A stretch of DNA of 64,000 bases from positions 86,294 through 150,293 of the forward strand of contig CAZDOY010000002.1 of NCBI GenBank assembly GCA_964507185.1, in the 5' to 3' direction. This stretch comes from CAVRTJ01 sp964507185. Lineage in GTDB: Bacteria > Acidobacteriota > UBA4820 > DSQY01. Below, one piece after another: positions 36,465 through 45,987 of the stretch. Positions within the stretch are counted from its first letter, which is position 1; each line of letters starts with the position of its first letter. The position numbers were made by a program, and so were the translations under genes. The notes beneath the pieces were generated by a model. That model worked only from the letters and a program-made list of their open reading frames with translations. It was not told where the DNA came from and did no database searches.

Positions 36465-38093
36465 ATGTCGGATAAGTGGGGAGCTGAAAAAAGAGAACTG
36501 GCAGAGTTCTCATGGGGCGTCGTGAACGGTCCCGCGCTGCCCGACGGCCCAGACAGCCTCCTGGAATCCCACGCCAAGAAAATCGGCCACCTCCAAAACC
36601 TGTTAAGCCTCGTTGCCTCTCTTCCTGTGGCGGCCCGCCCGCCCGTCTGTGAGTGGGACGACATTCTCGGACCGCTCTGGCGAAAACTCTTTGTAAAGGG
36701 CTGCGATATAGACCGTTACACACTCGCGGGCATCTGGCGCCCGGTCCTTCTGGATGCGGGGGAGATCGACCGATTCTTGCGCGCAACCACTTCGGTGGCG
36801 GCATCCGCGAGGAATTTCTATCATTACGAGGAGGCGCTGGACTGCTGCCGGGAGGGCCGGGCCGCCGCGGAGGAACGAAAGTCGGCAGCGCTGGCCTATC
36901 TCATTAACACGGAGGGTTTCATTCACGCCTGCATGAGGAACTATCCCGCAGCAGAGCGGTGCTTTGAAGAGGCCCTCACAATGGCGGAAGTCCTTCCAGA
37001 AAAAGAACTTATGGACTGGGGCGGATTGAGCCGGAGCGATTTCATCGGCCAGGAACAGCTCAACCTTCTCGACATGAATCTGGATGTGGCGTATCGCGGG
37101 CAGGCCGCCGATGTATCGATGCTCATGCCGAAGATCCGGAAGCGCCTGAAGCTACTTGAGAAATGGCCGCTCAGCCCCGGGCTACTGGTCGTCCTTCGTC
37201 AGAATGAAGCCCAGCTGGCCGTCCTGGAAGAGGATTACGGTGAGGCGAAAAGCATCCTCGGACGCCTCTACTCGAAACCGTCGGGCACCGGTCCTTACCG
37301 CTTCTCCATGCAGGCGATGCAGTGCCGCCTCCTGTCCATGACATCGAGCCGCGAGCGCAATTGGGACGCCGCCTACTACTGGATCAGAAAGGCTCTCAGA
37401 GACAGCATCCAGAAATGCTATCCGGCCGAAGAACTCTTCGTGCTGGAGCAGGCCTTGTCCGTTCTTCGAGGTCTCCACGGCCCCAAGAGCCGCCAGGACC
37501 GCGATGAACTCATCAGGGATCTCGTCCAACTGATGGAGGACAAGGACTGGTACACCGGCCGCCCGCATTCACGAAGCGTGAGCACCCTTGCCGTCAAACT
37601 TGGACGGCAGCTGCAGAAAGCCGTGGGATGGGAGGAGGATCTCGAAAAGATCCGGACCGCCGGTCTGCTTCACGACATTGGGAAGCTTATGATGCCCTGG
37701 TCCCTTCTCAACAAAATCGCTCCGATCACTCCCAAAGAACGCGCGATCCTGGCCGAGCACGCGAGTCACGGCGGGCGAATCCTGCGAGAGATAGGCATGA
37801 CGGATGTCGCCGAAATCGTGGAGCAGCATCACGAAACCATGGACGGCACGGGATACCCCAGCGGTCTGCCTCCTGGGCGAGCGGCTGCCATAGTCGCCGT
37901 CTGCGATGCCTACGAGGCCATGATCACTCCGAACCGTCGCTACAAAGAGCCGAAGTCGTCACAGAGGGCGCTGGCCGAGATTTCTGATCAATCAGGCAGG
38001 TTATACCACCCTGACGTCGTGCAGGCGCTGTTCTCAACGGTTAAGGACTCGAGGGCGGAGGCCAGAGAACAGCTGGGAGGAATCTCACCCTGA
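36465..38093 (+). CDS. HD-GYP-type phosphodiesterase with helical N-terminal region
   Basis: A 542-residue protein. The first about 360 residues are alpha-helical with TPR-like pairs (HYEEALDCCREGRAAAEER, NYPAAERCFEEALTMAE). The C-terminal domain has the HD-GYP signature: HSRSVSTLAVKLGRQL, LLHDIGKLMMPW, EHASHGGRIL, QHHETMDGTGYPSGL and CDAYEAMITPNRRYK. Such domains hydrolyse cyclic di-GMP to GMP or pGpG using two or three metals. The ATG at 36465 is preferred over GTG 36453. It is 84 bases upstream of a GGDEF gene, so synthesis and breakdown of the same messenger are encoded side by side. Confidence 0.9.
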   Translation: MSDKWGAEKRELAEFSWGVVNGPALPDGPDSLLESHAKKIGHLQNLLSLVASLPVAARPPVCEWDDILGPLWRKLFVKGCDIDRYTLAGIWRPVLLDAGEIDRFLRATTSVAASARNFYHYEEALDCCREGRAAAEERKSAALAYLINTEGFIHACMRNYPAAERCFEEALTMAEVLPEKELMDWGGLSRSDFIGQEQLNLLDMNLDVAYRGQAADVSMLMPKIRKRLKLLEKWPLSPGLLVVLRQNEAQLAVLEEDYGEAKSILGRLYSKPSGTGPYRFSMQAMQCRLLSMTSSRERNWDAAYYWIRKALRDSIQKCYPAEELFVLEQALSVLRGLHGPKSRQDRDELIRDLVQLMEDKDWYTGRPHSRSVSTLAVKLGRQLQKAVGWEEDLEKIRTAGLLHDIGKLMMPWSLLNKIAPITPKERAILAEHASHGGRILREIGMTDVAEIVEQHHETMDGTGYPSGLPPGRAAAIVAVCDAYEAMITPNRRYKEPKSSQRALAEISDQSGRLYHPDVVQALFSTVKDSRAEAREQLGGISP

Positions 38094-38177
38094 CGAAGCT
38101 TCCGGACACAGACGGAAAGGCAGCCACGATGATCGTTTCTTGCTTAGTGGCCAAGACGCCGGAACCGGGGTGGTCGC

Positions 38178-39911
38178 ATGCGGCGTAGCCTGTTCTTCGA
38201 GATTCCTCCGGGTACCCCCGCCCCGCTCGCAAGGCTTTTCATTCTCTATGGATCCATCGCCCTGGCGCTCGCTCCCCTTCCCCTCCATCTCGCCCCCATA
38301 GCGGAAAAGTGGGACGTTCTTCTATTTCTTGGAATCCTGGCGTGGGGGGTCGCCAGCCAGGGGCTGAGAGTTCTGAGAGACTACGCCCTCTCGCTCGAGC
38401 TCTCGATCTACCTCTTCGCCTATCTCTGCTACGGTCCATGGCTGGCGATCCTGTGCATTCTGCTCTGCTCCCTGCTTCTTATCCCTCAGGGCATGGTCGA
38501 AGACGGTCGAAACCGGAACGCTGTCTTCATTTTTCGGAAGCTCAGCAACATATTCGTGCTAGGAGCATCGCTCTATGTGGCCGGCCTTGCCATGGACCTG
38601 CAGGCGCCCACCGGCTTTTTCGATGCCACTCCGTCGCACCAGTTCCTCTCGCTGCTTTTTTTCTGGCTCACATTCACCGCGGTCAACAATTTGCTTTTCG
38701 TTCCCATGGACCTGGCCCGCCAGGGAGTCGCCGCCCTCAGGGGGTTCATCCGGGAGATCGTCCTCGACGGCGCCCTTCACGGCCTGTCCGTTCTCTCAGG
38801 AGCAGCGTTCGCACTCCTTTTCGCAGCTCGGAATTTTCTTCCGGCCCTCCTCCTTCTGCCCGTCCTCATTCTCCTCGTGATCGTGCTCAAGCAACTCACG
38901 GACCAGAGTCGCAACCTCGCCGTGCAGTTGACCATGGTGCGGAAACTCAACGAGCGCAGCGCCGAAATCCACATGAGTCTCGATATGCCCAATGTCCTCG
39001 AAGTCGTGGGACGAATGAGCGAGGAACTCTTCGAGGCGGAAACCTATTTCGTGGCTCTCCTCGACGAACGAAACGGCAAGGTCCAATTCGCCTGTGCAAA
39101 GGACCACGGAGAGGCGATTACCGTCGAAGAGGCCGACCTCGACCGCGGCCTCACCGGCAATGTCATCCGCTCCGGAAAGCCCGTGTTCATCTCGGACCTG
39201 CAAAACGAGGAACAGTGGCTGCGCCTGACGCACCCGGTCGGCGACGAGACCATGCGGATACGGTCCATCATGATGTCGCCGCTCCTGGACAACGAGCGCT
39301 GCATCGGCGTCTATTCCGTCCAGAGCGATACTCCAAGGGCATTTGACCCCTTCCACCGCGAACTGTTTCTCTCGACCGTACAACAGGTCTCAACGGCCGT
39401 CGTCAGCGCCCGGCTCTACAAAAGGGCGACCCAGGACGCCCTCACGAGGCTCTACAACAAGAGCTACTTCGAGGAGAGCCTGGCTTCCTGCCTTACCGAG
39501 AGCGAGGCTTTTGGTCTTCTTTTCCTGGATTGCGATGACTTCAAGGCCATCAATGACCGTTTCGGCCATCTCGTCGGCGACCGCTACCTGCAGGTTCTGG
39601 GGACGGGGATTCAGGCCCAGTGCCGGTCGGGAGACATTCCCTGCCGTTACGGAGGGGACGAATTCGCTATCCTGCTCAGGTCCGCCACGGCCGCCCAGAC
39701 GAGGGCCGTAGCCCGGCGGATACTTGACGCCGTAGACCAGATAAGGTGGCAGGTGGACGGGCAGTCCGTGCACACGACGGCCAGCATCGGCCTCCTCTGG
39801 GCCTCTGGGAACCAGGGCCGACTTCCGGTGGAGGACGTGGTGCGCGTCATCGATCGGTGCCTCTACGAAGCAAAAGTTAAGAAGCATACGATCGAGGAAA
39901 CGACGCTCTGA
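38178..39911 (+). CDS. Membrane-bound diguanylate cyclase with GAF domain
   Basis: A 577-residue protein. About seven membrane helices fill residues 1-245. A GAF domain follows (SLDMPNVLEVVGRM, LTGNVIRSGKPVFISDLQNE, IGVYSVQSDTPRAF), then a C-terminal GGDEF domain (DALTRLYNKSYFEE, FLDCDDFKAINDRFGH, CRYGGDEFAILL). The active-site motif is intact, and RSGD five residues before it fits the inhibitory I-site. It makes c-di-GMP from two GTP at the membrane in response to an unknown signal. It probably shares a transcript with the HD-GYP gene upstream. Confidence 0.94.
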   Translation: MRRSLFFEIPPGTPAPLARLFILYGSIALALAPLPLHLAPIAEKWDVLLFLGILAWGVASQGLRVLRDYALSLELSIYLFAYLCYGPWLAILCILLCSLLLIPQGMVEDGRNRNAVFIFRKLSNIFVLGASLYVAGLAMDLQAPTGFFDATPSHQFLSLLFFWLTFTAVNNLLFVPMDLARQGVAALRGFIREIVLDGALHGLSVLSGAAFALLFAARNFLPALLLLPVLILLVIVLKQLTDQSRNLAVQLTMVRKLNERSAEIHMSLDMPNVLEVVGRMSEELFEAETYFVALLDERNGKVQFACAKDHGEAITVEEADLDRGLTGNVIRSGKPVFISDLQNEEQWLRLTHPVGDETMRIRSIMMSPLLDNERCIGVYSVQSDTPRAFDPFHRELFLSTVQQVSTAVVSARLYKRATQDALTRLYNKSYFEESLASCLTESEAFGLLFLDCDDFKAINDRFGHLVGDRYLQVLGTGIQAQCRSGDIPCRYGGDEFAILLRSATAAQTRAVARRILDAVDQIRWQVDGQSVHTTASIGLLWASGNQGRLPVEDVVRVIDRCLYEAKVKKHTIEETTL

Positions 39912-39950
39912 CGGAACGGCCCGCCTCGCCGGCTTCTTCGAAGGGCCTCT

Positions 39951-40355
39951 TCAGCCGATTCCTCCCGGCGCGGATCGCATGTGTTCAGCGTAGAACCTCG
40001 CCCTGTTCTCGTAAGGTTCCAGGTTGGTCGAGACCTTGCTGGCGCCCTCCCTCTCCAGACACGCCGCAACGGTCGCCAGCAGCAGTTTCACGCCCGCGGT
40101 TCTGAGTATGGGATAGGCACGGTCGAGCTTGACGATCCAGCCTCCGTCCGTGGCGGCGATCAACACCTGCACGTATTGGACCAGGCGCCCCTCGGCGACG
40201 ACGTAACGCAGAATGAGCGAGGTTTTCTCGGCGCTCAGGTAGCATTCCAGAAACTTGTAGTGGATGTCTTCCTCGGCCACGGAGAACCTGAACGCAGGGG
40301 GGGCCTTCCATATTCTCTCCAGGTCCAGATCCCCTGCCAGTTTTACGTGGGGCAT
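39951..40355 (-). CDS. Conserved hypothetical protein after trmB
   Basis: A 134-residue soluble protein I cannot assign. It has a clear start: AAGGAGGATCC precedes ATG 40355, which lies 13 bases inside the end of trmB, so it is translationally coupled to it. Sequence features are a beta-rich first half (LILRYVVAEGRLVQYVQVLI) and a helical second half (LLLATVAACLEREGASKVST). No cysteine pair, nucleotide motif or membrane segment is seen. Confidence 0.75.
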   Translation of the reverse strand: MPHVKLAGDLDLERIWKAPPAFRFSVAEEDIHYKFLECYLSAEKTSLILRYVVAEGRLVQYVQVLIAATDGGWIVKLDRAYPILRTAGVKLLLATVAACLEREGASKVSTNLEPYENRARFYAEHMRSAPGGIG

Positions 40356-41044
40356 GGATCCTCCTTGCGCCTGAAAACGAAGTAATGGAGGGGCCGCCCC
40401 TCCCTGATCCACTTCGTTTCGTAGCGCGTCTGCACCGGATACGGCGAGCTGTCAAGCCATGGTCTCTCCGGATGCGTGCTGATTAACTCGGAAACGGCGG
40501 CAAGGGCCCTGGCGGCTTGTTCGGCGTATGGCCGGTCATCCGTCGCCAGGTACACGGTCCCCCCCCTCTTGAGCTTTCGCGCCGCGATCCTGAAAAATTC
40601 CTCGGTATAAAGCCTTCTCCTGGCGTGCCGCGCTTTCGGCCATGGGTCGGGGAAATTGACGGTCACCGAGTCCAACACCCCCTGTTCAAATGCGAGGTTC
40701 AGGATGATATAGGCGTCGCCCACCATCGTGAGGACGTTTTCCGCGCCTTCCGAACGGACCTTTTTAACGAGCTTCCGGTGTCCCTCCGCAAATCTCTCTA
40801 TCCCCACATAACGCATATCGGGGTGACGCAAAGCCATCGCCAGCAGAAACTCGCCTTCACCGAAACCGACCTCCGCGTTCAATGCCCCTTTGCCGAGCAG
40901 GCGGGTCCAGTCGATCGGAAGGTCTTCATCCTTCCACCAGTCACCGTTTATAAGTCTCACGGGCGGGATTTCAGGTGAGCGACCCAGTTCTCTCCCCTCC
41001 CCGGGCACCTTGACGGTGCCCGGCGGGAACGGTTTCACGTTCAT
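40343..41044 (-). CDS. trmB: tRNA (guanine-N7-)-methyltransferase
   Basis: A 233-residue SAM-dependent enzyme that methylates G46 of tRNA. SAM-binding EVGFGEGEFLLAMALRHPD is followed by YVGIERF, and the TrmB-specific block VNFPDPWPKARHARRRL, with its catalytic Asp, is intact. The C-terminal TRYETKWIREG also matches the family. The gene lies 41 bases after ugd and overlaps the following small gene. A housekeeping gene at the end of a lipid/sugar operon is an odd association but may be just a shared transcript. Confidence 0.94.
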   Translation of the reverse strand: MNVKPFPPGTVKVPGEGRELGRSPEIPPVRLINGDWWKDEDLPIDWTRLLGKGALNAEVGFGEGEFLLAMALRHPDMRYVGIERFAEGHRKLVKKVRSEGAENVLTMVGDAYIILNLAFEQGVLDSVTVNFPDPWPKARHARRRLYTEEFFRIAARKLKRGGTVYLATDDRPYAEQAARALAAVSELISTHPERPWLDSSPYPVQTRYETKWIREGRPLHYFVFRRKEDPCPT

Positions 41045-41085
41045 TTCTCAGGTGTCTCCGTTCGCTGCTTCCGGCAGACCAGGCT

Positions 41086-42384
41086 TCAGGGCCTGCCAAA
41101 AGCTACGTATGTAAAACCTGCTTCCCGCACTTCGCTCGGGTCGTAGAGGTTTCTCAAGTCAACGACCAGCGGCCGCTTTAGGCGTTTCTTCAATTCGGGC
41201 CAGTCGAGTTTTTTGAACTCGTTCCATTCGGTGGCTACAACCAGTCCGTCGGCCCCATCGGCCGCGTCGTAGGGATCATTTACGATCTCCAGACCGGGCA
41301 GTTCCCTGAGAGCAGTCTGCGATGCGGCGGGGTCGTAGGCCTTGACGCGCACGCCCGCATCGAGAAGAGCCGCCGCGATCTTCAACGCCGGAGACTCCCT
41401 GACATCGTCGGTGTCGCTCTTGAACGCCAGTCCGAGGAGGGCGACCGTCGCGCCTTCCATCGTGCCGAACGCGTGCTGGATCTTGTTGAGCGAACGCTGG
41501 ACCTGGTCGTCGTTGGCCATGACCGCGGCCTCCACGATCCTGAGTCCCACTTTATGTTCCCTTCCAACGTCCAGCAGCGCCCTGGTGTCCTTAGGAAAAC
41601 ATGAACCGCCATATCCGGGGCCCGGATGCAGGAACCTGGGGCCTATCCTCGTATCCATCCCCATGCCCCTGGCCACGGCCATGACGTCCGCGCCCACCTC
41701 CTCGCAAAGGCGCGAAACCTCGTTTATGAAGGATATCTTCACGGCCAGGAAAGCGTTGCTCGCGTACTTGATCAACTCAGCGGAAACACGGTTTGTGATG
41801 AGCACGCGCACGTTCTGGTCGATCTGGGGCTTGTAGAGCCTCATGATGATATCCAGCGCCTTCTCCTCATCGCACCCGATGACCAGACGTTCCGGGTGCA
41901 TGAAGTCCGACACGGCGGAGCCTTCACGCAGAAACTCAGGATTTGAGACAACGGCGTAGCTTTCGCGGTCGTGCTTCTTGGCCATGATCGATTCGATCTT
42001 GGCGCCCGTGCCCACGGGGACTGTGCTCTTGGTAACGATGACCTGATAGCCGTCGTGGTTCTCCGAAATTATGTCCACCGCATCGAAGATGAACCGCATA
42101 TCGGCGCTGCCGTCCGGCAGGGGCGGTGTGCCTACGGCCAGGAACAAAACCTGGGCATTCGGAATAGCGCCGGCCACGTCTGCGGTGAAATGGAGCCTGC
42201 CGGCATGGACGTTCCTGTGCACAACCTCCTCGAGACCCGGCTCGTAAATGGGAATCTCTCCCTTCACCAGCTTGTCGATCTTATCGCCATCCACGTCGGC
42301 ACACGTGACGTCCAGTCCGAAATGCGCAAGGCACGCACCCGAGACGAGGCCGACGTAGCCTGTTCCCAGAACAGTTACTTTCAT
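41086..42384 (-). CDS. ugd: UDP-glucose 6-dehydrogenase
   Basis: A 432-residue enzyme oxidising UDP-glucose to UDP-glucuronate with two NAD+. The N-terminal Rossmann segment is VTVLGTGYVGLVSGACLA. The catalytic Cys is in GPGYGGSCFPKDTRAL, with FLREGSAVSDF and GLAFKSDTDDVRESPAL also typical. The start at 42384 follows GAGGAGC and overlaps the TGA of the epimerase gene by four bases (ATGA). The product feeds the adjacent epimerase, giving UDP-galacturonate or a related sugar for surface glycans. Confidence 0.95.
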   Translation of the reverse strand: MKVTVLGTGYVGLVSGACLAHFGLDVTCADVDGDKIDKLVKGEIPIYEPGLEEVVHRNVHAGRLHFTADVAGAIPNAQVLFLAVGTPPLPDGSADMRFIFDAVDIISENHDGYQVIVTKSTVPVGTGAKIESIMAKKHDRESYAVVSNPEFLREGSAVSDFMHPERLVIGCDEEKALDIIMRLYKPQIDQNVRVLITNRVSAELIKYASNAFLAVKISFINEVSRLCEEVGADVMAVARGMGMDTRIGPRFLHPGPGYGGSCFPKDTRALLDVGREHKVGLRIVEAAVMANDDQVQRSLNKIQHAFGTMEGATVALLGLAFKSDTDDVRESPALKIAAALLDAGVRVKAYDPAASQTALRELPGLEIVNDPYDAADGADGLVVATEWNEFKKLDWPELKKRLKRPLVVDLRNLYDPSEVREAGFTYVAFGRP

Positions 42385-43331
42385 GGTATTTGCTCCTCGC
42401 GGTACCACTGAATGAATGCCTTCAAGCCGTCTTCGATGCTCACCTTCGCCGAGAAGTCCAGCAGGCGTCTTGCCTTACCGGTATCGGCAAAAGTCTGCAT
42501 GACGTCCCCGGCCGGGATCGGCTTCTCTACGATTACCGCCGCCTCGCCCAACTGCTCCTCCAAAATACCGATCAGACGGCTGAGCGTTGTCCTTTGAGCG
42601 CCTCCGATGTTAATGATCTCGTAACCTTCAACTCTCTCCGCGGCTCGGATCACCCCGGCCACGATATCGTCCACGTACGTGTAGTCCCTCACCGTGGACC
42701 CGTCGCCGAATCTCTCGATCGGTTCGCGCCTCACGATGGCATCCACGAACTTGTGAATGGCCATATCGGGACGCTGCCTCGGGCCGAACACGGTGAAGAA
42801 TCTCAAGACATAAGTATTGATCCCGTACAGATGGTGATAGGTGTGGCACAGTACCTCGCAGCCTTTTTTCGTCGCCGAATAGGGCGACACGGGCCAGTCC
42901 GTCGAATCGCTCTCGTTGAAGGGACCGTTTCTGCGATTCCCGTAAACGCTGGAGGTCGAAGCGAAGACGAGTTTGTCCACGCCGGACTCTTTCATGGACT
43001 CCAGGATGTTGAAGGTGGCCACGTAGTTGTTGCGGACGTAGGCGCCGGGCTCTTCGATAGATCGCCTCACACCTCCCCGCCCGGCGAGATGGATTACGCA
43101 GTCCCAGCCCTGGGAGATCAGCGCACTGGTGGCCGCAGGCTCCCCGAGGTCCATTTCGACAAAATGGAACGCGTTCTCATCGAGACTCTTCCGGAGATTC
43201 TTTTCCTTTATTTCCCTCGCGTAGTAGGGATCGAAGCTGTCCACTCCGGTGACGGAGTGTCCTTTCTCGAGAAGGGCTTCGCAGAGGTGAGACCCGATGA
43301 ACCCTGCCGCCCCGGTGACGAGTACTTTCAT
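42381..43331 (-). CDS. NAD-dependent epimerase, UDP-glucuronate 4-epimerase-like
   Basis: A 316-residue extended short-chain dehydrogenase. VLVTGAAGFIGSHLCEALLE is the NAD site, FASTSSVYGNRRN holds the catalytic Ser, and SPYSATKKGCEVLCHTYHHL the Tyr-x-x-x-Lys pair; RFFTVFGPRQRPDMAIHKF is typical of UDP-glucuronate 4-epimerases. Its ATG overlaps the mlaD stop by four bases and its stop overlaps the ugd start by four, so three genes are translationally coupled. Pairing with ugd supports UDP-glucuronate as substrate. Confidence 0.9.
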   Translation of the reverse strand: MKVLVTGAAGFIGSHLCEALLEKGHSVTGVDSFDPYYAREIKEKNLRKSLDENAFHFVEMDLGEPAATSALISQGWDCVIHLAGRGGVRRSIEEPGAYVRNNYVATFNILESMKESGVDKLVFASTSSVYGNRRNGPFNESDSTDWPVSPYSATKKGCEVLCHTYHHLYGINTYVLRFFTVFGPRQRPDMAIHKFVDAIVRREPIERFGDGSTVRDYTYVDDIVAGVIRAAERVEGYEIINIGGAQRTTLSRLIGILEEQLGEAAVIVEKPIPAGDVMQTFADTGKARRLLDFSAKVSIEDGLKAFIQWYREEQIP

Positions 43332-44485
43332 TGATGCGTTCCTTTCTGCTGTCGCTCTTCCACCTTCTTTGCATGACGGGCCGCCTTTATGGCCTTGCGC
43401 TTGAGGTACCACTTCACGATGGCGCTCTGGTTGATGCCGTCGGCGACGGCCGAAAGAGAATCATACACCTGCCGGTCGTTGATCAGGGCGCCGAGGGTCC
43501 CCTGGCCGGAGTCGATCTTCTTGAGGATCGAGGCGAGCGAATCGCTTATAGACAGAAGATTCGACGCAAGATGCTCTCCGTATTCGTCGTCCAGAAAGAG
43601 CTTGTTGCCGAGTGAGCCGGGCCTGTCGATCGATGCCGCGATCCTCTGCAAGGTTTCCGACGTTCTGGCGAGGTTTTCGACGATCTTCTCGCCTTTGCCG
43701 TTTTCCGACACGAAGGCACCCGCGCCGCCTTTGCCCGCCTGAATGCTGGCCAGGATTTCGTTGGTGCGGCGAACGGAGTCTGCCAGGTCGCCGGCCACCT
43801 GATCGCCGTAGGCCCTGTCGGAGATCATCTTTCCCGCGAGTCCCCTTCCGGCAGCTACGCCTGTGGATATACGGTCCAGGCTCTGGCTGATGTTGTTCAG
43901 GTGCTCGATTGTAAGGTGTCCGAGCTTCGGATCGTTCAGCAGTCTGGGGATGGCGCCCTCGCCCTTGACGAAGAGTCCGACGAGTTTATTGATGTTCTTC
44001 GAAAGATCGATGGTGTTTTCGATCAGATCCTGCGCGCCCCTTCCCAGGGCCGCCAGGTTGACCGTTTTGTCGATCGGGATCTCGTGACCCGGCAGGATGA
44101 TCGGCTCGTTGGCCGTATCCGGTGGTGTGTAGAGAGCGAGGTATTTGTCCCCGAGGAGCCCAAGGGTCCGGACGGACGCGCGGGTGCCCGAGCGTATTCT
44201 GGGGACGAGGTTCGCCGAAACCTTGTAGTTGACCTGGACCATCTGGTTGTCCACATCCTTGGTAAAGGCGATCTGCGTAATGAACCCCACTTCGACGCCC
44301 TGGTACCAGACTCCGCTTCCGTCTTTAAGTCCGGCGGCATCCGGAAAAAGGCTGTAGTACTTGACCTTTCTTTCGAAAATCTTCTGACGGCTCGTGATGC
44401 CCACGATAACCAGGGCCGCGACGCAGAGGGCTCCCGCCACCAGCAGTCCTATTCGTACCAATCGCCATTCAGGTGTCTGGTTCAT
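43328..44485 (-). CDS. mlaD: MCE/MlaD family lipid-transport protein
   Basis: A 385-residue protein. One N-terminal membrane helix (IGLLVAGALCVAALVIVGI) anchors a periplasmic MCE domain (YSLFPDAAGLKDGSGVWYQG, VEVGFITQIAF, SVRTLGLLGDKYLAL). The rest is a long helical region (DLSKNINKLVGLF, AGRGLAGKMISDRAYGD), longer than the 183-residue E. coli MlaD and typical of MCE proteins whose helices form a channel across the periplasm. It binds phospholipids with MlaE and MlaF. GGGGAGG precedes the ATG, inside the 3' end of mlaF. Its stop overlaps the epimerase start. Confidence 0.92.
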   Translation of the reverse strand: MNQTPEWRLVRIGLLVAGALCVAALVIVGITSRQKIFERKVKYYSLFPDAAGLKDGSGVWYQGVEVGFITQIAFTKDVDNQMVQVNYKVSANLVPRIRSGTRASVRTLGLLGDKYLALYTPPDTANEPIILPGHEIPIDKTVNLAALGRGAQDLIENTIDLSKNINKLVGLFVKGEGAIPRLLNDPKLGHLTIEHLNNISQSLDRISTGVAAGRGLAGKMISDRAYGDQVAGDLADSVRRTNEILASIQAGKGGAGAFVSENGKGEKIVENLARTSETLQRIAASIDRPGSLGNKLFLDDEYGEHLASNLLSISDSLASILKKIDSGQGTLGALINDRQVYDSLSAVADGINQSAIVKWYLKRKAIKAARHAKKVEERQQKGTHQ

Positions 44486-45221
44486 CGGGGTTCCTCCCCT
44501 CGATAAAGCCCCTGAGAACGGGGTGTTCGGTCGTTCTAGCCTCGTCAGGCGTGCCCGTGAAGGCCATTTTGCCCTTGTAGAGAAATGCCAGTCGGTCCGC
44601 CACGTGAAACATGCTGTTGATATCGTGGGTTACTACCACGGACGTTATCCCCAGGACCTTCTGCATCCTGCGGATCATCCTGTTGATGGTGTCGGCGGTT
44701 ATGGGGTCGAGGCCCGAGGTCGGCTCGTCATAGAGGATGCACGCGGGCTCCGTGACGATCGAGCGCGCGAGAGCCGCCCTCTTCCGCATCCCTCCGGACA
44801 GGTCCGCGGGGAAGACGTCGACCGAATCGACGAGTCCGACCAGGTCGAGCTTCTCGAGCACCCGTTTTCGGACCTCTTCGTCCGAGTACCTGCGGCTTTC
44901 CCGCAGAGGAAAGGCCACATTGTCGAACACATCCATGGAGTCGAAGAGGGCGCCCCACTGGAACATATAGGAAACGCGGTGTCGAACTCGCATCCACTCC
45001 TTTTCCGAACTGCCCGTCACGTTCTCTCCGTCCACGATAATGCTCCCCGTGTCCGGATTGAGAAGACCGATGGTCAGCTTCAGAAGCACGGATTTGCCCG
45101 TACCCGATCCTCCGAGGATTACGAGCGTCTCGCCCCTCTTCACGGTCAGGTCCACCCCCTGAAGCACGGCGTTGGCCCCGAAGGATTTGTGAATATTGTT
45201 GTACTCCAGGAAATCTTCCAT
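44469..45221 (-). CDS. mlaF: Phospholipid ABC transporter ATP-binding protein
   Basis: A 250-residue ABC ATPase. Walker A is LGGSGTGKSVLLKL, the Q-loop region YMFQWGALFDSMDVFDNVAF is characteristic of the MlaF branch, the signature is LSGGMRKRAALAR, and Walker B is CILYDEPTSGLDP. It powers lipid movement between the inner and outer membranes with MlaE and MlaD. The ATG lies one base after the mlaE stop, and the 3' end overlaps mlaD by 17 bases. Confidence 0.95.
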   Translation of the reverse strand: MEDFLEYNNIHKSFGANAVLQGVDLTVKRGETLVILGGSGTGKSVLLKLTIGLLNPDTGSIIVDGENVTGSSEKEWMRVRHRVSYMFQWGALFDSMDVFDNVAFPLRESRRYSDEEVRKRVLEKLDLVGLVDSVDVFPADLSGGMRKRAALARSIVTEPACILYDEPTSGLDPITADTINRMIRRMQKVLGITSVVVTHDINSMFHVADRLAFLYKGKMAFTGTPDEARTTEHPVLRGFIEGRNPDEPDT

Positions 45222-45222
45222 G

Positions 45223-45987
45223 TCAGAACGCCAGAAAGAGTTTTGTGAGAAAGAAGTCGGAAATGAGGATGACGATGGACGAGAGGACGACGGTAGAGGT
45301 TGTGGCCTGGCCCACGCCGTCCGCGCCGCCCCTCGCCTTCATTCCGTTGTAGCATGCAATCAGGGTGATGAAGAACGCGAAGAAGCCGGTCTTGGCCAGC
45401 CCGGAAACCATATCCGAAAACTTGAGAAGCCTGAACACGTGCGTAAAGTAGAAGCGGCCGCCTATCTGAAGCTGGAACGTGGAGATAATGTAGCCGCCGA
45501 AAATTCCGAGGGCGTCTGCGAGCAGCACCAGCAGCGGCAGGGTAAACACCACGGCTATGAGCCTCGGAACGACCAGTTTTCTTATGGGATTGGCCCCGAG
45601 CGCCCTCAAGGCGTCAATCTGCTCGGTGACCTTCATGGCGCCGATCTCGGCCGTCATTCCGGCGCCTACCCGGCCTCCCACCATGAGAGAAATGAGCACC
45701 GGCGCCAGCTCCCTGGTCATGGAAAGCGTCACGACTTCGCCCACGTAGAGTTTAGCGCCGAAGGCCTCCAGGGCGTAGGCCGTCTGGAGTGCCAGGACCA
45801 TGCCCATGAAGACGGCCGTAATGAGAACGATTGAGAAAGATTCGACGCCGAGGAGATCCATTTGATAAACGATGGCGGCCCATTCCCACCGCTTCGACAG
45901 CATCGTTTTCAGGGTATCTTTCATGAGAATGGAGATACCCCCGAGATAGTCAAAGCCTTTCCAGAGACTCCAGCTTCGCCAATCCAA
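45223..45987 (-). CDS. mlaE: Phospholipid ABC transporter permease
   Basis: A 254-residue membrane protein of the MlaE family, with the conserved blocks VLITAVFMGMVLALQTAYAL, SMTRELAPVLISLMVGGRVG, AGMTAEIGAMKVTEQIDALR and ALGANPIRKLVVPRLIAVV. The start TTG 45987 is favoured because CTGGAGG lies five bases upstream; an in-frame TTG at 46005 would include that site. It is the first gene of the operon and is divergent from the sensor kinase gene. Confidence 0.93.
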   Translation of the reverse strand: MDWRSWSLWKGFDYLGGISILMKDTLKTMLSKRWEWAAIVYQMDLLGVESFSIVLITAVFMGMVLALQTAYALEAFGAKLYVGEVVTLSMTRELAPVLISLMVGGRVGAGMTAEIGAMKVTEQIDALRALGANPIRKLVVPRLIAVVFTLPLLVLLADALGIFGGYIISTFQLQIGGRFYFTHVFRLLKFSDMVSGLAKTGFFAFFITLIACYNGMKARGGADGVGQATTSTVVLSSIVILISDFFLTKLFLAF

